From NCBI GenBank assembly GCA_900618425.1, contig UZAN01046649.1, positions 1 to 28,524 on the forward strand: 28,524 nt of DNA, written 5' to 3'. The translations under genes were made by a program, and so were the position numbers. Position 1 is the first letter of the stretch, and the number at the start of each line of letters is the position of its first letter. Below are positions 1-9,990 of this stretch, piece by piece. The notes under the pieces are model-generated. The model searched no databases. It had not been told where the DNA came from and was given only the letters and a program-made list of their open reading frames with translations. This DNA comes from Echinostoma caproni. Its lineage: Eukaryota > Platyhelminthes > Trematoda > Plagiorchiida > Echinostomatidae.

Positions 1-2792
1 CACAGTGTGACCAACAAAACCACTGGACCTATTGAGTTCATTCCACTGCTGTCCAAACTTACTGAGTTTCGAATCTGAAAAATCGAAAAGCATATGAGTT
101 ATTCTGAGTGGTTCCAGGTAATCATTTCAGTCGAATAATCTTATCAATGTAACGCAGTGGTCACACAGTGGATCATTTATAAAAGGCGGTTGCATGATCA
201 GAGTGACTGGCTAAGGGAGTTCAGTTTCATTGAAATCAAATCGCGATAAAACACAACGTCGAGCGGTATTTCTCTTCCGGGAGCAGGACGAGCCAAAATA
301 ACTATGTGACTAAATTTCACATTTCGAAAGTGGGCAGATTTTATTAAGTGCTCGAACATTGTTCAGGTTATAACTGTTATCGGCGAATTCAATGAAAAAC
401 AGATCATTTCTGATTGGACCGAGATATTGATTTGACTGACTATCCTTCGGACTTTATATTCACGTACAATCCTCCGATAATCGATTTAGTCATACACTCG
501 GAAGCATAGGACTCTAGTTTTGATCTTATTGGAGCTCGTCAGTAGTGTATATCCACCGTCCCGTCCGAAATTTTAACTCTAGATCCATCACATGGAAGGG
601 AAGTGTGCACTATCACTGTGTCAACCAGCTCATGCCATGCATGAACCAAACTGCCAATTCATGTTTGTTCATTTGTCTTCTTCAGTGTTAATCAGTCAGT
701 TGATTTGACTAGACACCAAACGTTTCAAACAGCCTCTGCTGAGAAAGTCCTACTCACTGCCTTCTTGTGGCGGAGGTGTTTTATCACCAGAGTCAGTGGA
801 CGAAAAACCGATATCCGGGGCTATAACCGGGTTAGTGGACCACTGGCAATTCACCTAGAGGAATTGGTCGACATCCCTGATGCGAAACCAACCCTGAGGA
901 GGTGTACGAACCGCTTTCTGGTTGTGACAGTGGTCACCGGCTCTATTGGGTATCAAGGTGTACTGGGCACCTTGGACGTTTGACTCAGTCCAAAGTGCCT
1001 ATGATCCGATGAACTGGCATCAGCCCCTAACGGATCGTGGTTTTCATACACCACCCCGCTGCATTGCGGGTTACGTTTTGGCTAGCCAAATACTCCAGTT
1101 GTGGATTCGTCAAGAAAATTCACCTGTCTTGGCTTGGCAACCTGGCAGTATTCAGCCAAAATGCAACGTTCTTTTTTCATAAAGATTATGGTACTATGAT
1201 TCGTTTGGCACACAGTCTGGATTCCGACGTGTGTAAAATATAATAAATAATGCTACATATTAGGCTATTAGCCTCCTACAGTTTTTTTTCCTTCCATGTG
1301 AACAGTTACGTCCAAAATTAATAGATCGAAGTGTTCGCTTCGGAATAGTTTCAACTGGCACAATGCGCATTTTTAGGGCAATTAAGAAACTGTTAAACTG
1401 TTGAGCAAACAATGCTATTGGTTGGCATGATCGGGAAAGACAAACTATGCATGAATGTAACCTAGAAAACTGCTAGTCGTAGCTGGAACATTTTTGTTTG
1501 GAATCAGAAGGAAGACAATTTATCCATATTGATTTCCACTTACTTTGAGTATTTTCGAAGTTCTCCACTGTCGAGCAAAAATACATTAGAACATAAGTGC
1601 CGCATGAATAGTTAAACAAGATGAAGTGAAATTGTGTAATGAAAAAGCATATTTTCAATTGATAGTGAGTATACCAATACGTGTTGGTAATTGTGAATGA
1701 AACCGAGGAAACGGGCAATGCGAATTTGCATCCATTCGGCAAAACACCCAAACAAACTGGCTCATAGCATCCAGGAGAGTGATTTCACTGACCTAGGTGC
1801 GGACACATCGCGCGTGTGATCAGATCAATTCCTACCGTCCTCGGCCCAGTCGGGTGATGTTTATACAATCCAATCGACCCTAGATAAACGCCGGATCATG
1901 TAAAAAAATTTATCCGGTCCCAGAGCGAGTGGTGAATTCAGTATACTACATAGAGTGAAGCTACCGGATGTGGCACCGTGTTCTTCAGTCGGACACACAA
2001 TCGGTTTTTATTGCGGTTGCATTTATTGATTGATCAGCGTGAAACGTTCCACAGTTACCACATCCAACCGTTTGATTTGTGGCTCGTATCTCCTTCGATC
2101 GGAGGATGCACAGGGACAGATAGACGTGTTAGAAATTGTTATTATGTTTGTATCTCCTCATATCGTTGTATTCCTTTATGAATGCATTTTTCTGTGTATC
2201 CATTTTCAGCGAAAATCTCGAAAGTAGTCACTAACAACCGTGACCGACATGCATCTGGATTTCCTCTTTTATACAAGCATCAAAAGTGACAAAGGAATGG
2301 AACTGATCAGACTTTCCGTTTTGCGTTGCATTGATCATACATAACGGTCACGATATGGTTAATTTGTCTTTTACAAAACAAAACATATTTACGAAATTCC
2401 CACACACTCACGGTATAGTTGATGAAACGGTCCTCTATCAGATACTCATTCTCGTATTTACCAGGCCTTGTTCATTTTGTTCGTTGAAAGAAACCCTGGA
2501 TTGCATCTTTTTACGTACTACTCACTAGTGAGTTGTATTTCAGAACACTAAGAACGTACATAAACACGTCGAGAATATATGGATTATTTTCCAGTACTTC
2601 GGTAGAATTAACCTTTTTTGGATGAAAATTTTTGAACTATTCAGTGTACCCATTGGTTTGTGTCTGCAACACATAATCATTTGTTCACATATCGTCTGTA
2701 TATGGCTGCACTGTCCGAAGAGGTTCTCAAAGTAATAAACGCCAGAGAGAGATATCGATTGTTACTGCTGTAAGTTGTTATTTAAATTGCTC
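1..2792. other. Unassigned region, no supported gene
   Basis: No coding feature or named repeat can be supported here. The stretch from about 690 to 1180 is visibly richer in G and C than its surroundings and carries overlapping short open frames on the + strand (up to 92 residues), but none shows a recognisable domain and none has convincing splice sites. It could be an unrecognised repeat or an exon-bearing segment. The rest is AT-rich with short open frames expected by chance. A perfect 14-base palindrome at 2520-2533 is listed separately. Confidence 0.5.
2520..2533. repeat. Perfect 14-base palindrome
   Basis: The sequence ACTCACTAGTGAGT reads the same on both strands. Related arms (ACTCAC...GTGAGT) with a short loop occur again at 18907-18926 and 20705-20720. 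Function unknown; it may be chance. Confidence 0.6.
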
Positions 2793-3108
2793 CCGGGCTT
2801 CGTCAACTGCCGTAAGAAGTGTTGGTTTGTTAAAACGAGTATTTGGCTAATTTGAGCTTACGTTGTTTCCACAATCGTTAGTGGCCTACATTCGGCACCA
2901 CAAGGAATATGCAATTCAATTGTGGAATCCGTAGCTGCAACGCGATCGGAATATTCTGGAACGTCCACAAAGAATGCTACCGAAATCTTCAAGGAACTAC
3001 ATTCCAAGAGATACTCTGAAGGACTGGAATCACTGCAACTGTATTCTATACAATAACGCTGCAGTTGAGGGCACTTGAATTTGGTGTATCATGTAGTGCA
3101 AAGTTAAA
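2793..3108 (+). pseudogene. CR1-like LINE fragment, C-terminal region of reverse transcriptase (copy 1)
   Basis: One frame of about 100 codons, broken only by two stops, aligns by eye with the C-terminal (thumb and connection) region of the minus-strand LINE next door. The order of motifs is SSTAVRSVGLLKRVFG, then AYIRHHKEYAIQLWNP, then LQRDRNILERPQRM. The neighbouring copy has SSTALKHVGLLKPVFG and AYIRPHIEYAIRTWNP at matching places. Such segments follow the catalytic palm in non-LTR retrotransposons of the CR1/Jockey group. Endonuclease and catalytic motifs are absent, so this is a truncated dead copy. It ends abruptly near 3108, where the 3' end of the minus-strand copy begins, so the two lie tail to tail and the second may have inserted into the first. 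The family assignment is inference from motif order. Confidence 0.75.
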
Positions 3109-3229
3109 GTCAGTTTTATTATGGGTATTACTTATAAGCAGACGCTTTTCTTGTCCCACAGGGTNCAATTGATGAAACAAATTCCATAGGATGTATTCGG
3201 TTGTGTTATGTGTGCTCATGTATGTCGGA

Positions 3230-3810
3230 ATACAATGTGTTGATGATTCGTCAAGTTTTACCTTGAAAGACTCAATTGATTTAGCGCAAACAACATGAGA
3301 TGGTAAGGAATTCCAGCAGTGCACACTCTGACGGTGAAGGAATGACGTCGACAGTCCAGTCAACATTTTTGAAGTAATAACTTAAATGGATGTCCCCGTA
3401 GATGAACGTTTGACAATGTCAGAAGTCGGCTACAAGGGTGGTTTGGGCTGTGTAATATTTGGTACACCAAAATCAAGTCTCCTCGAATCCGACGANATAC
3501 TGAGCAGAGTATAGACCCAACGACTGCATTCTCCCCATGTATGGATCATGATAGAGTTCTTTGACCATCTTCGTGGCGAACCTTTGTGGAAGTTCCAAAA
3601 TCTTAAGATCACGTCGTAACCGTGGGTTCCATGTTCGGATGGCATACTCAATGTGCGGCCGGATGTAGGCTGACAACAGACGTGAGAATAACGATGGTTC
3701 AAAACGACCGAAAACAGGTTTAAGTAGACCGACATGTTTGAGTGCTGTTGATGAAGTCCTGGCACAGTCAATAGAACGCCTCAGGTCTTCGTGGACTGTA
3801 ACACCCAAGT
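3230..3810 (-). pseudogene. LINE C-terminal (thumb and tail) region
   Basis: Two open stretches on the minus strand (about 3808-3473 and 3366-3046, in shifted frames) cover the end of the LINE polyprotein. The first reads GVTVHEDLRRSIDCARTSS, GLLKPVFGRFEPSLFSRLL, AYIRPHIEYAIRTWNPRL and LELPQRFATKMVKEL, the pattern seen after the RT palm in CR1/Jockey LINEs. The second has HRQSVHCWNSLPSHVV followed by SIESFKVKLDE, the classic last conserved block (x-NSLP-x-x-V ... S-x-x-x-FK-x-x-LD) of these proteins. Beyond it only about 120 bases remain to the 3' end. An N at 3496 and the frame change near 3450 break continuity. Confidence 0.85.
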
Positions 3811-3889
3811 CCTTCTCTGTTGATGCATGAGTCAGTAATTATTTTCCGACGAAATAAGGAAACCGCGCAAAGAGACGTTAAACTGGATG

Positions 3890-4650
3890 TCGTTCTCAAT
3901 AGACCATTTGGGGGCTGCATTCAGTGTTTCTTTAATTTCAAGCGAACCCCCACTTTATGTCACTGTCTTCCGGATTTTGACATCGTCTGCAAACAACAGT
4001 TTTTGTGGTTCTAGGACATTTGGTAGGTCGTTTATGCACAAGAGAAAAAGTCGCGGACCAAGCACAGAACCGTGGGGGACTCCGCGAGAAACGACGATAG
4101 GGGCGGATAGTGAATTAAAGACTCAAACCGACATGGTCCGTTGTTGGAGAAACGCAGCAATCCAATCAAACGCGAGGTACCTGATACCAAATTCATACAG
4201 TTTACGGAGCAGTATTTCGTGGTTCACCCCGATCGAAAGCTTTGAAGAAGTTCAGGTAAACCACATCAACCGCATCGCCTTTGTCTGTTGCCGTCGTCCA
4301 TTCATCGCAGGTCAGGGGCAGATCGGTGGTACATGATCTCTTTTGACGGAATCCATGCTGAACTGGGGAAAGGAGGTCGTATTTCTCCAAGTGTTCCATC
4401 AAGAAATCCGCTACGTTGGATTTCATGACTTTGGATAGAACGGGTGGGAGCGCCACCGGGCGGTAGTTGGCAGGATTACTACGACAGCCACCTTAGTAAA
4501 TTGGAGAAATTATGCCTTGTTTCCACTACTGGGGCAGCACGGGTGCGTCAAACATCCTTTGGAAAAGAAAAGCTAGCGGCTCAGATATGTGATCTGCTAA
4601 CGCAATAAGCGACTGGGGATGTAGATTTTCTGCACATGGAGCCGAATGCT
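3890..4650 (-). pseudogene. LINE reverse transcriptase palm with altered first catalytic Asp
   Basis: The minus-strand translation contains the usual non-LTR RT motifs in order: a NPANYRPVALPPVLSKVM segment, LMEHLEKYDLLSPVQHGFRQ, KRSCTTDL, then motif A as VVYLNFFKAFDR, then GVPHGSVLGP and finally the FADD box at 3982-3993. These identify an RNA-directed DNA polymerase that would copy the LINE RNA at a nicked target. Two points mark it as dead. Motif A reads LNFFKAFD, with asparagine (codon at 4250-4252) where the family has the metal-binding aspartate, and in-frame stops occur both upstream and just after FADD. The second metal-binding pair (DD of FADD) is kept. Residues between motifs are well conserved, so the copy is old but recognisable. 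Confidence 0.85.
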
Positions 4651-5029
4651 TAGCTAGACCCAGAAGCTTTGATTTTACTGTCAGCAGCAAGTGTGAAGGT
4701 AGTCAGTGGTGGATTTAGAAGAAAGAGTATCCGATGAGGCAGCCGCGGTCTCGCCTTGTTGGGTGTGTTGGGCATATTGGTTTTTCAGCATCTCAGCTGC
4801 TTCCGGTGCGTTCCCGGTGACCTTACCAAGGCGACTGAGTGCGGCTTTTTCATACTTTCCTTTCCTTGATGTATTTACATGTTTGTACAGTAATGAAGGG
4901 TTGAAAATAGAATTCCGTAAAAGCGTTTCTTGGTACCTCAGCTTATTCTCCTCCTAAGTCCAGTGAGCCAAATGTTGCAATCTGGTATAGTCCGTGGCGA
5001 GAAGTGTATTGTTTTGCAGAGTTCTTTCT

Positions 5030-5385
5030 ATTGAGGGGGAGACGTCGATGGATTCCACCATAGGCTCTTCGTTACCACCAGATCTGGAATTGCCGACGTC
5101 TTCAGGTCCCCTAACCTCGTGGGATCCTTCACATGGTTGTACAGCGAATGTGAGTCGATTAACTGTTTAAACTGACTTTGGAACGATGGGTGGGAGATCA
5201 AAGTTTGAGTGAGATGCGGGCAGTTGAAGTCAACCACTATTGGAATATGACTAAATTTGGCAGATAGGAATTGTGAAATTGATCGCTAAAGTATATCGTT
5301 TGCTGACTCCGTGGATGAGGGAAAACAATAGACCACGCCAACAAGACAATCGTTGTGCTTCGACAGTTTCAGTTTACACTAAATT
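5030..5385 (-). pseudogene. LINE endonuclease domain, C-terminal part
   Basis: On the minus strand the translation runs through KHNDCLVGVVYCFPSST, one in-frame stop, then FLSAKFSHIPIVVDFNCPHL, HVKDPTRLG and AIPDLVVTKS. In LINE apurinic-type endonucleases the same order appears as a Y-R-P-like strand, then the GDFN strand, then a PTR segment, then S-x-DLV near the end. Here the glycine of GDFN is valine (VDFN), and the Y-R-P position reads YCFP. The N-terminal half of the domain, with its catalytic Asn and Glu, is not visible, so the protein cannot nick DNA. It lies directly upstream, in the minus sense, of the RT region of the same element. Confidence 0.75.
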
Positions 5386-5390
5386 GTGTC

Positions 5391-7264
5391 AGGGGCTGAA
5401 ACAGGAGGATCAATTGCATCGCACTGGAGATCGCTTCGTAAAGTAGGTAAAGTAGAACACCACCCCCCGTATAAGCGTAAACAGCTGACAGCAAACAAAA
5501 GACTCTGCTTGCATACAAATATCAACTGTTTCTGCTCATCCAGTGGGATGCCCGCGTTGGAATTGTTTTTCAAAATAAATGCTAATGACAGATTCTCAAA
5601 TTGATCGGTTTGTAATCAACAAAATAATGCTAAACGGCAGCATCACAATAGTCACACACTTGGTCTGTTCCAAAAGAGAGAAAGTAGATTCTCAATTGAA
5701 CTACAAGTCTTTGAGATGCTTGTGGTCTCTTCATCGGTTGTCTACCAAACAGGTTGTAACAAGGTGTTTTGCTTATTTAAATATTTTTCTCTAATTCCAG
5801 CGAAAAAAAGCGGTATTAGCCCAGCCCGTTTGCGGACAACGCATAATCGGAGCCGGATCGGAGATATTGGAATTGTCCCAGTTAATTTAAAATCATCTTT
5901 GCACTTCACGATAATTTTCCTTCTTCCAGCTGTTAATTATGGCAAAAATATTGATCATTCGAACTTGTGATGTGGATCAACTTGTCGATCTGAACTTCTA
6001 CACCGCTGCGATTTCATTCACATCCAGCTTGCCCGGGTTCATGATGCTTTCGGACTACCACGTAGTGATCAGCAGAAAATAAATGTTTTGAGCACAAATA
6101 CGTTGGAATCAATAACTGCTACTTTATCCACAGCCACCGATATTCGTTTGTTTTGTAATTAAAAACAATATCCACTCTTTCCTGCTTCTTAGAAAAGGTA
6201 CCAATGAATTCGATTCTTAAAGTTTGTTCTGTAGAACTGAAAATGCATTAATAGGTCAATAAGAAAACAACTCCATTGTTAATCCTATCATCATCTGGAT
6301 TGGTTTATACTGATCACGTGATTTCTTGCAATATGCAAATTTCTTCTTCCAGCTGCAATCAGTGCCAGCTCATCAAAGTGCATGGTTAATGGTTGTATAA
6401 GCTGAAACTTCTACCTGGAAATGTCAGTTGATTTTTAAGCAGTGCTTAGTTGTATCGTTTTGGAAAAAACGTATGCCAGCATCTGTTCAGAACAGTGGTA
6501 AGCAGTTGCGTGAAACTNTCGTCGGATGCGAGTTTTAGACCTAAACAGAGTAGACAGATTGGAAAAACGGTATATTTTCACCGTGACAGCTTTGCATCGA
6601 AGACGAGAGCAATCGCGTGAAATTATTGCTTTAGATCATCAAATGGACACTACTGGTCGTGTGAACGTGTGATATGTTTGGCAAAAGATGCCACCTGAAA
6701 TATGAACGGATACAAAGTGGTGACCCAGCGGATTACGTTCGCACTGCGAGTTAAATCATTTCTAGTGATCGTGCACTCGCATACCTTCGATAACGTTTTG
6801 TAGTAAATCGTTTAACTTGGTTTCTAAAATTATAAAGAAGATACAGAGATGAGAAATACCAAACTGTCCGCTCATTGAAAATAAAATCTCACTATGCGAA
6901 ACAAGTTAGTTTTTGATAAATTCATCAACCGGTCATTCACATGTATAAAGGTAGAGCATTTAATATTGTTTGATCCTGTGCGCGGTGGATCCTAATACCC
7001 TATTTACAGATCAATCCCGACATGTGTCAGCAATTCGACTGATCTTCCCTGTTGGTTACGACGTTCTTCCAGTTACCATGCTCGCATTGGTTTGACACTT
7101 GTCGACTGGCCATGATAGAGGTGGTGTGCCTAGACGAAAATTCGTTGACTGCATAGTGTGGGGAGGGGTCAAGCAGTTTGATCGCAATTGCTCCAGCCGT
7201 GCACGGGAAGGTAAAGCGTACGGATTTAAATGATAACGGTAAAACACAATAAACGGTTCTGAAC
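5391..7264. other. Unassigned region with weak exon-like signals
   Basis: Nothing here matches a family I recognise. AT-rich sequence with several pyrimidine-rich tracts ending in AG resembles splice acceptors: one before 5801, one before 5930 (cttcttccag) and one before about 6354 (cttcttccag). A segment 5801-5880 between an acceptor-like and a donor-like (GTTAAT) site joins in one phase to an open stretch starting at 5930, with a putative intron of only 49 bases. Short introns are known in flukes, but there is no protein similarity to back this. A single N lies at 6518. Confidence 0.4.
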
Positions 7265-7680
7265 ACTCGACTTAAGTCCACTGTGTTCCTTTATGCTCTT
7301 TGATAGTTGTGTTCTTCGGCCTATATACATCGCTCCACTGGACCAAGTAAACAAGTAGATGCACATGGATACAGCCTGAGGGGACAATCAATCTTTGAGA
7401 TGAAAACGAGTTACTGGTGATGTGGAGAAACTGATGCATGGTGTTACCGTAGTAAAGGTTCTCCTTAGCGTTTGGTTTATTGTTCGTGTGACCCAGTTCA
7501 CCGGCTTGTCCCCCTTGTACGTTAATTGCGGGAACAGCGGATTTCTGCTTACTGCACTCACTTCCGGTTTCTCCGTTGTTTCTGTTAGGTGTTTGTCAAG
7601 AAAGCGATCAGGATAGATAAAAGTGAGTATGGTAAATTTCGACATATGCCCATAATCGCATTTAAATAAGAATTTCAGGT
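7265..7680 (-). pseudogene. Penelope-like element (PLE) fragment: end of RT and start of GIY-YIG endonuclease (copy 1)
   Basis: The minus-strand translation from about 7645 reads YPDRFLDKHL, then LFPQLTYKGDKPVNWVTR, NQTLRRTF and FHLKD. It then crosses one TGA (7388-7390) into LSPQAVSMCIYLFTW, AMYIGRRTQLSKSIKEH in the same frame. In Penelope-like retroelements the RT is followed by exactly this kind of linker and then a GIY-YIG nuclease, whose core appears as IY...YIGR with a KEH helix. Here the YIGR core is intact, but the usual Cys-Ser-Cys before it reads W-S-S. The segment after KEH is not recognisable, so the domain is cut short near 7265. The element is orientated opposite to the LINE that starts at 7710. 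I am sure of the retroelement nature and fairly sure of the PLE class. Confidence 0.7.
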
Positions 7681-7799
7681 GAACAATTGTTTTCGAAAAC
7701 TCATGATAATGAATGATGCACTTATTTATTCTTCATCCGACAAATGCTCCAGTTATGCTGATTCCAGTTCTCCAAAGAGCGAGCCTTCGTTTGATTCCA

Positions 7800-9277
7800 T
7801 CACCTCTGGTTAGATGTATAAACACGTGTTCGCTCAAGGTGTCCACCGCACCTGGTCCAGATAACTTAGGTCTCACCCTTCTGCTCTGCTACTGTCTCAG
7901 ATTTCCGCATACATAGCTAATCTTTGACTCGATCTCCGAACTATTCCAGACTGCTCGCGCCCAGTGAGAATTACTCCCATCCCAAAAGGAACGTCAAACA
8001 CCCCAAAAGCGAAGCATTTCAGACCAATTGCTCTCACCTACACTGGTTTGAAATTGATGGAGCGATCAGTTCTGCAGTGTCTTCAGTTATCTCTTACCAC
8101 TCCCGATGATACTCGTCAGTTTGCATACAAACATAACCGATCTATATTAGATGCCGTTTCTTCTCTAGTTCATTTCGTCTATAAGTCCCTTAACGAGCAA
8201 GCTAAATATGTACATTGTGCATTTTCTGACTATCCTTCCGCTGTTGACTCGGTACTCCGTTTTATTTTACTTAACAAGCTCCACTCTCTTGGCTGTCCCA
8301 CCTCTCTTCTTGAAAGGCTCGCTGACTACTTTTCTCAAAGATATCCGTATGTGAAATCGGGAAGAAGACAGTAAACCGCATCACTGAAAAACTCGGGTGT
8401 ACTTCAAGGTGGTGTCCTATCACCTTACCTTTTTTGGACTTATATCAGTGACTTGCCCATTACTCCCCCTATTAAACACTTTACGTACGCTGATGATATC
8501 GTCATTTCTGTTTCAGTATCTAACCAATCAAAACTGGTTGAATATCACACAAACCTATACCACCTCGTTTCAGATTCCACTTCATCCGGTCTCAATCTTA
8601 ATCCTGAACAATGTCTTCAATGTATTTTTACTTTAAACCATACCCCATCTCCCTCCGACAATGTCCAGATTCATGGAAAGCCGATGAGCAGGGTCAGCCA
8701 TGTGAAGTACTTAGGTGTCACACTTGACAGTAATCTTTGCTGTTCCTTACATACCCAAACTGTTGCTCGAAAGTTGAAAAGGCTCCCTTTTCAGATAATA
8801 AGACTGCGCCAATTCTGTTCTGACTCGTCGGTGATAAACACTTTCGTTCAACAATGTGTCCTCCCTATACCCCGTTACTGCTCTCCTGTAATTTTCCCTG
8901 GCTTGTTGAAGGCTGATTTCAAGTTGCTGAGGCGTGGCCTCTCGATGATCAATCGTGTCTCCCAAGTTCCGTTATCTGTTGTGATTGGCAATATGTTTAA
9001 TGCCCATATTGATTGTATCAATCCTCTACACACTGACTTGTGTGCATGCAAATCCCACCCCTCCACCCGTTCTAAGTACAAACTTATCCCGTCTCGCATA
9101 TCCGCATACAGAAACTGTTTGGTACCGTATTTTGTCCGGGTACTGACCGACAAGGAAAGTGTTCGTTCTGAGCTTTCTAATGCATTTGGTAATCAACTCA
9201 TATCTTTGTACGTTTTTACGTCCCACTTTTCCCCCTGTTTTTACCAGAATTGTAACGATGGTCTAATTTTTGGGTGA
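7800..9277 (+). pseudogene. LINE family B reverse transcriptase and C-terminal region
   Basis: From about 7890 to 9277 one frame is open except for TGA at 7925-7927 and TAA at 8372-8374; just upstream, TAPGPDN lies in another frame, so one frameshift occurs near 7880. Motifs in order: RITPIPKG, FRPIALTYTGLKLMERS, QFAYKHNRSILDAVSS, motif A as FSDYPSAVD (Asp codon 8228-8230), GVLQGGVLSPYLF, YADD at 8486-8497, KYLGVTLDSNL, then VLPIPRYCSPVIFPGLLK and HPSTRSKYKL near the end. Both metal-binding sites are kept, although the AFD of motif A reads AVD. The protein would make the cDNA of the element at the target site. With few disablements this is the best-preserved ORF in the window, but it is still a pseudogene without its N-terminal endonuclease. 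Confidence 0.85.
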
Positions 9278-9325
9278 AAGCTTGTATATATAATTCGCTA
9301 AAGCTTGAATACAATACAATACAAT
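9278..9325 (+). repeat. LINE B 3' terminal hairpin and TACAA pentamer tail
   Basis: AAGCTT arms (9278-9283 and 9301-9306) enclose an AU-rich loop and are followed at once by about three copies of TACAA. The 3' end of the second copy (24820-24878) has the same plan with a stronger hairpin. Short tandem tails and a 3' hairpin are known recognition features of CR1-group LINEs. Confidence 0.6.
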
Positions 9326-9354
9326 GCCGTCACATTTTACATGAGGGGTAAAAT

Positions 9355-9459
9355 CCTAGGGGTTGGGAGGAGAACAATAAAACATATAGGATCATTCACT
9401 TCGTGTATGTGTCTGTGAACAGTTCCTCACATATTATGGTTCTTCTCCCAACCCCTAGG
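9355..9459. repeat. Inverted repeat, 25-base arms with two mismatches
   Basis: The left arm 9355-9379 (core CCTAGGGGTTGGGAG) is repeated in inverse orientation at 9435-9459 (core CTCCCAACCCCTAGG), with 23 of 25 positions paired and a 55-base loop. It begins about 30 bases after the tail of LINE B. The RNA or single-stranded DNA would form a long stem. It could be a small non-autonomous foldback element or a structured relic; no flanking duplication or coding potential was seen. Confidence 0.7.
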
Positions 9460-9605
9460 TTTTTCCGTCTTATGTAGACTTTAACGACATGATCATGAGT
9501 TATTGAAAACAATGGTTCGCCTGAAATTGTGAACAGAACAGCCCTATACCTTCAAATACCGTACAAAGGCAACAAGACACCGGCCATCAAACTGGACCAG
9601 AATCC

Positions 9606-9990
9606 GTCAAGTCAAATCAAGTCAAGTCAAAGAATGACTTTATACACCTCGAGAGGTGAATATTCAGCTGCATAATCCATTATGTGCCTTCAAACGCCTC
9701 TAAGTCTACACGCACTTAAACACTAGACATCTCTTAGGCGATAGGCATTCGCCTTTTCGCACCAGAGCTGTGTTGCATAAAAGCGATTGGTTCAAGCGGT
9801 CCACTTACCCTGACCCGAAATTGATTATCAACAGCACTAACACCACCATCATTATTAACACTCCTATCACAACCATTCCCACCAAAACACAGACAAACCA
9901 CCTCGAGTGTTCTATTGACCCAGTGTGGAAATGTAGCTCCCTTAACCCCAGGACCGGTGCGATCATGAATCAATCGAATTTGATTGTTCG
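9606..9990 (-). mobile_element. Probable 3' end of a pentamer-tailed retroelement
   Basis: Read on the minus strand, this stretch ends with a small hairpin (CACCTC and GAGGTG arms around 9647-9660), then a spacer, then a TTGAC pentamer tail with one variant unit (seen as GTCAA repeats at 9606-9630 on the + strand). This is the same plan as the LINE B 3' end. Inside it an open frame of 79 codons (9973-9734, minus) without recognisable domain could be a degenerate C-terminus or chance. No RT motif is visible, so the class is an inference from the tail structure. Confidence 0.4.

Larger units (their letters stand above)
3110..5390 (-). mobile_element. CR1-like non-LTR retrotransposon (LINE), 5'-truncated and decayed
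   Basis: Read on the minus strand, the element carries, in order, the C-terminal part of an apurinic-type endonuclease (about 5385-5030), a linker (about 5000-4650), a reverse transcriptase palm (about 4640-3890) and the thumb/C-terminal region (about 3810-3230) ending in a short 3' region at 3110. This is the layout of the ORF2 of CR1/Jockey-group LINEs. Frameshifts and stop codons interrupt every domain, and the 5' part (first ORF, start of the endonuclease) is missing, as expected from incomplete reverse transcription. Ambiguous bases lie at 3165 and 3496. Two other copies of the same C-terminal region occur on the + strand, at 2793-3108 and 15788-16198. No target-site duplication was identified. 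Confidence 0.85.
7710..9326 (+). mobile_element. LINE family B, copy 1 (non-LTR retrotransposon, 5'-truncated)
   Basis: A truncated LINE carrying the RT region, the C-terminal region and a 3' end with a short hairpin (AAGCTT arms at 9278-9283 and 9301-9306) and a pentamer tail (TACAA)n at about 9306-9325. The coding part is described separately. Two further copies of the same family lie at 23300-24878 and 24963-25230, all on the + strand. The motif style (APGPDN, PIPKG, FRPIALT, FAYK-x-x-RS-x-LDAV, VLSPYLF, YADD) fits the CR1/L2/Jockey group, but I cannot name the clade. The 5' boundary is approximate because similarity fades before 7710. Confidence 0.8.

Noticed and set aside
3887..4336. 149-codon + strand open frame
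   Set aside because: It is antisense to the LINE reverse transcriptase, including its FADD box.
6718..6737. TGGTGACCC resembling a tRNA-Trp-type primer-binding site
   Set aside because: No LTR end before it and no gag after it; the match is only nine bases.
8490..8500. CTGATGA string resembling a hammerhead ribozyme core
   Set aside because: It codes for the YADD box of LINE B, and no GAAA partner or stems are nearby. I looked for hammerhead cores near the Penelope and SINE copies and found none.
9606..9630. CRISPR-like short repeats
   Set aside because: Contiguous 5-base units without spacers, in eukaryotic sequence; it is a tandem tail.
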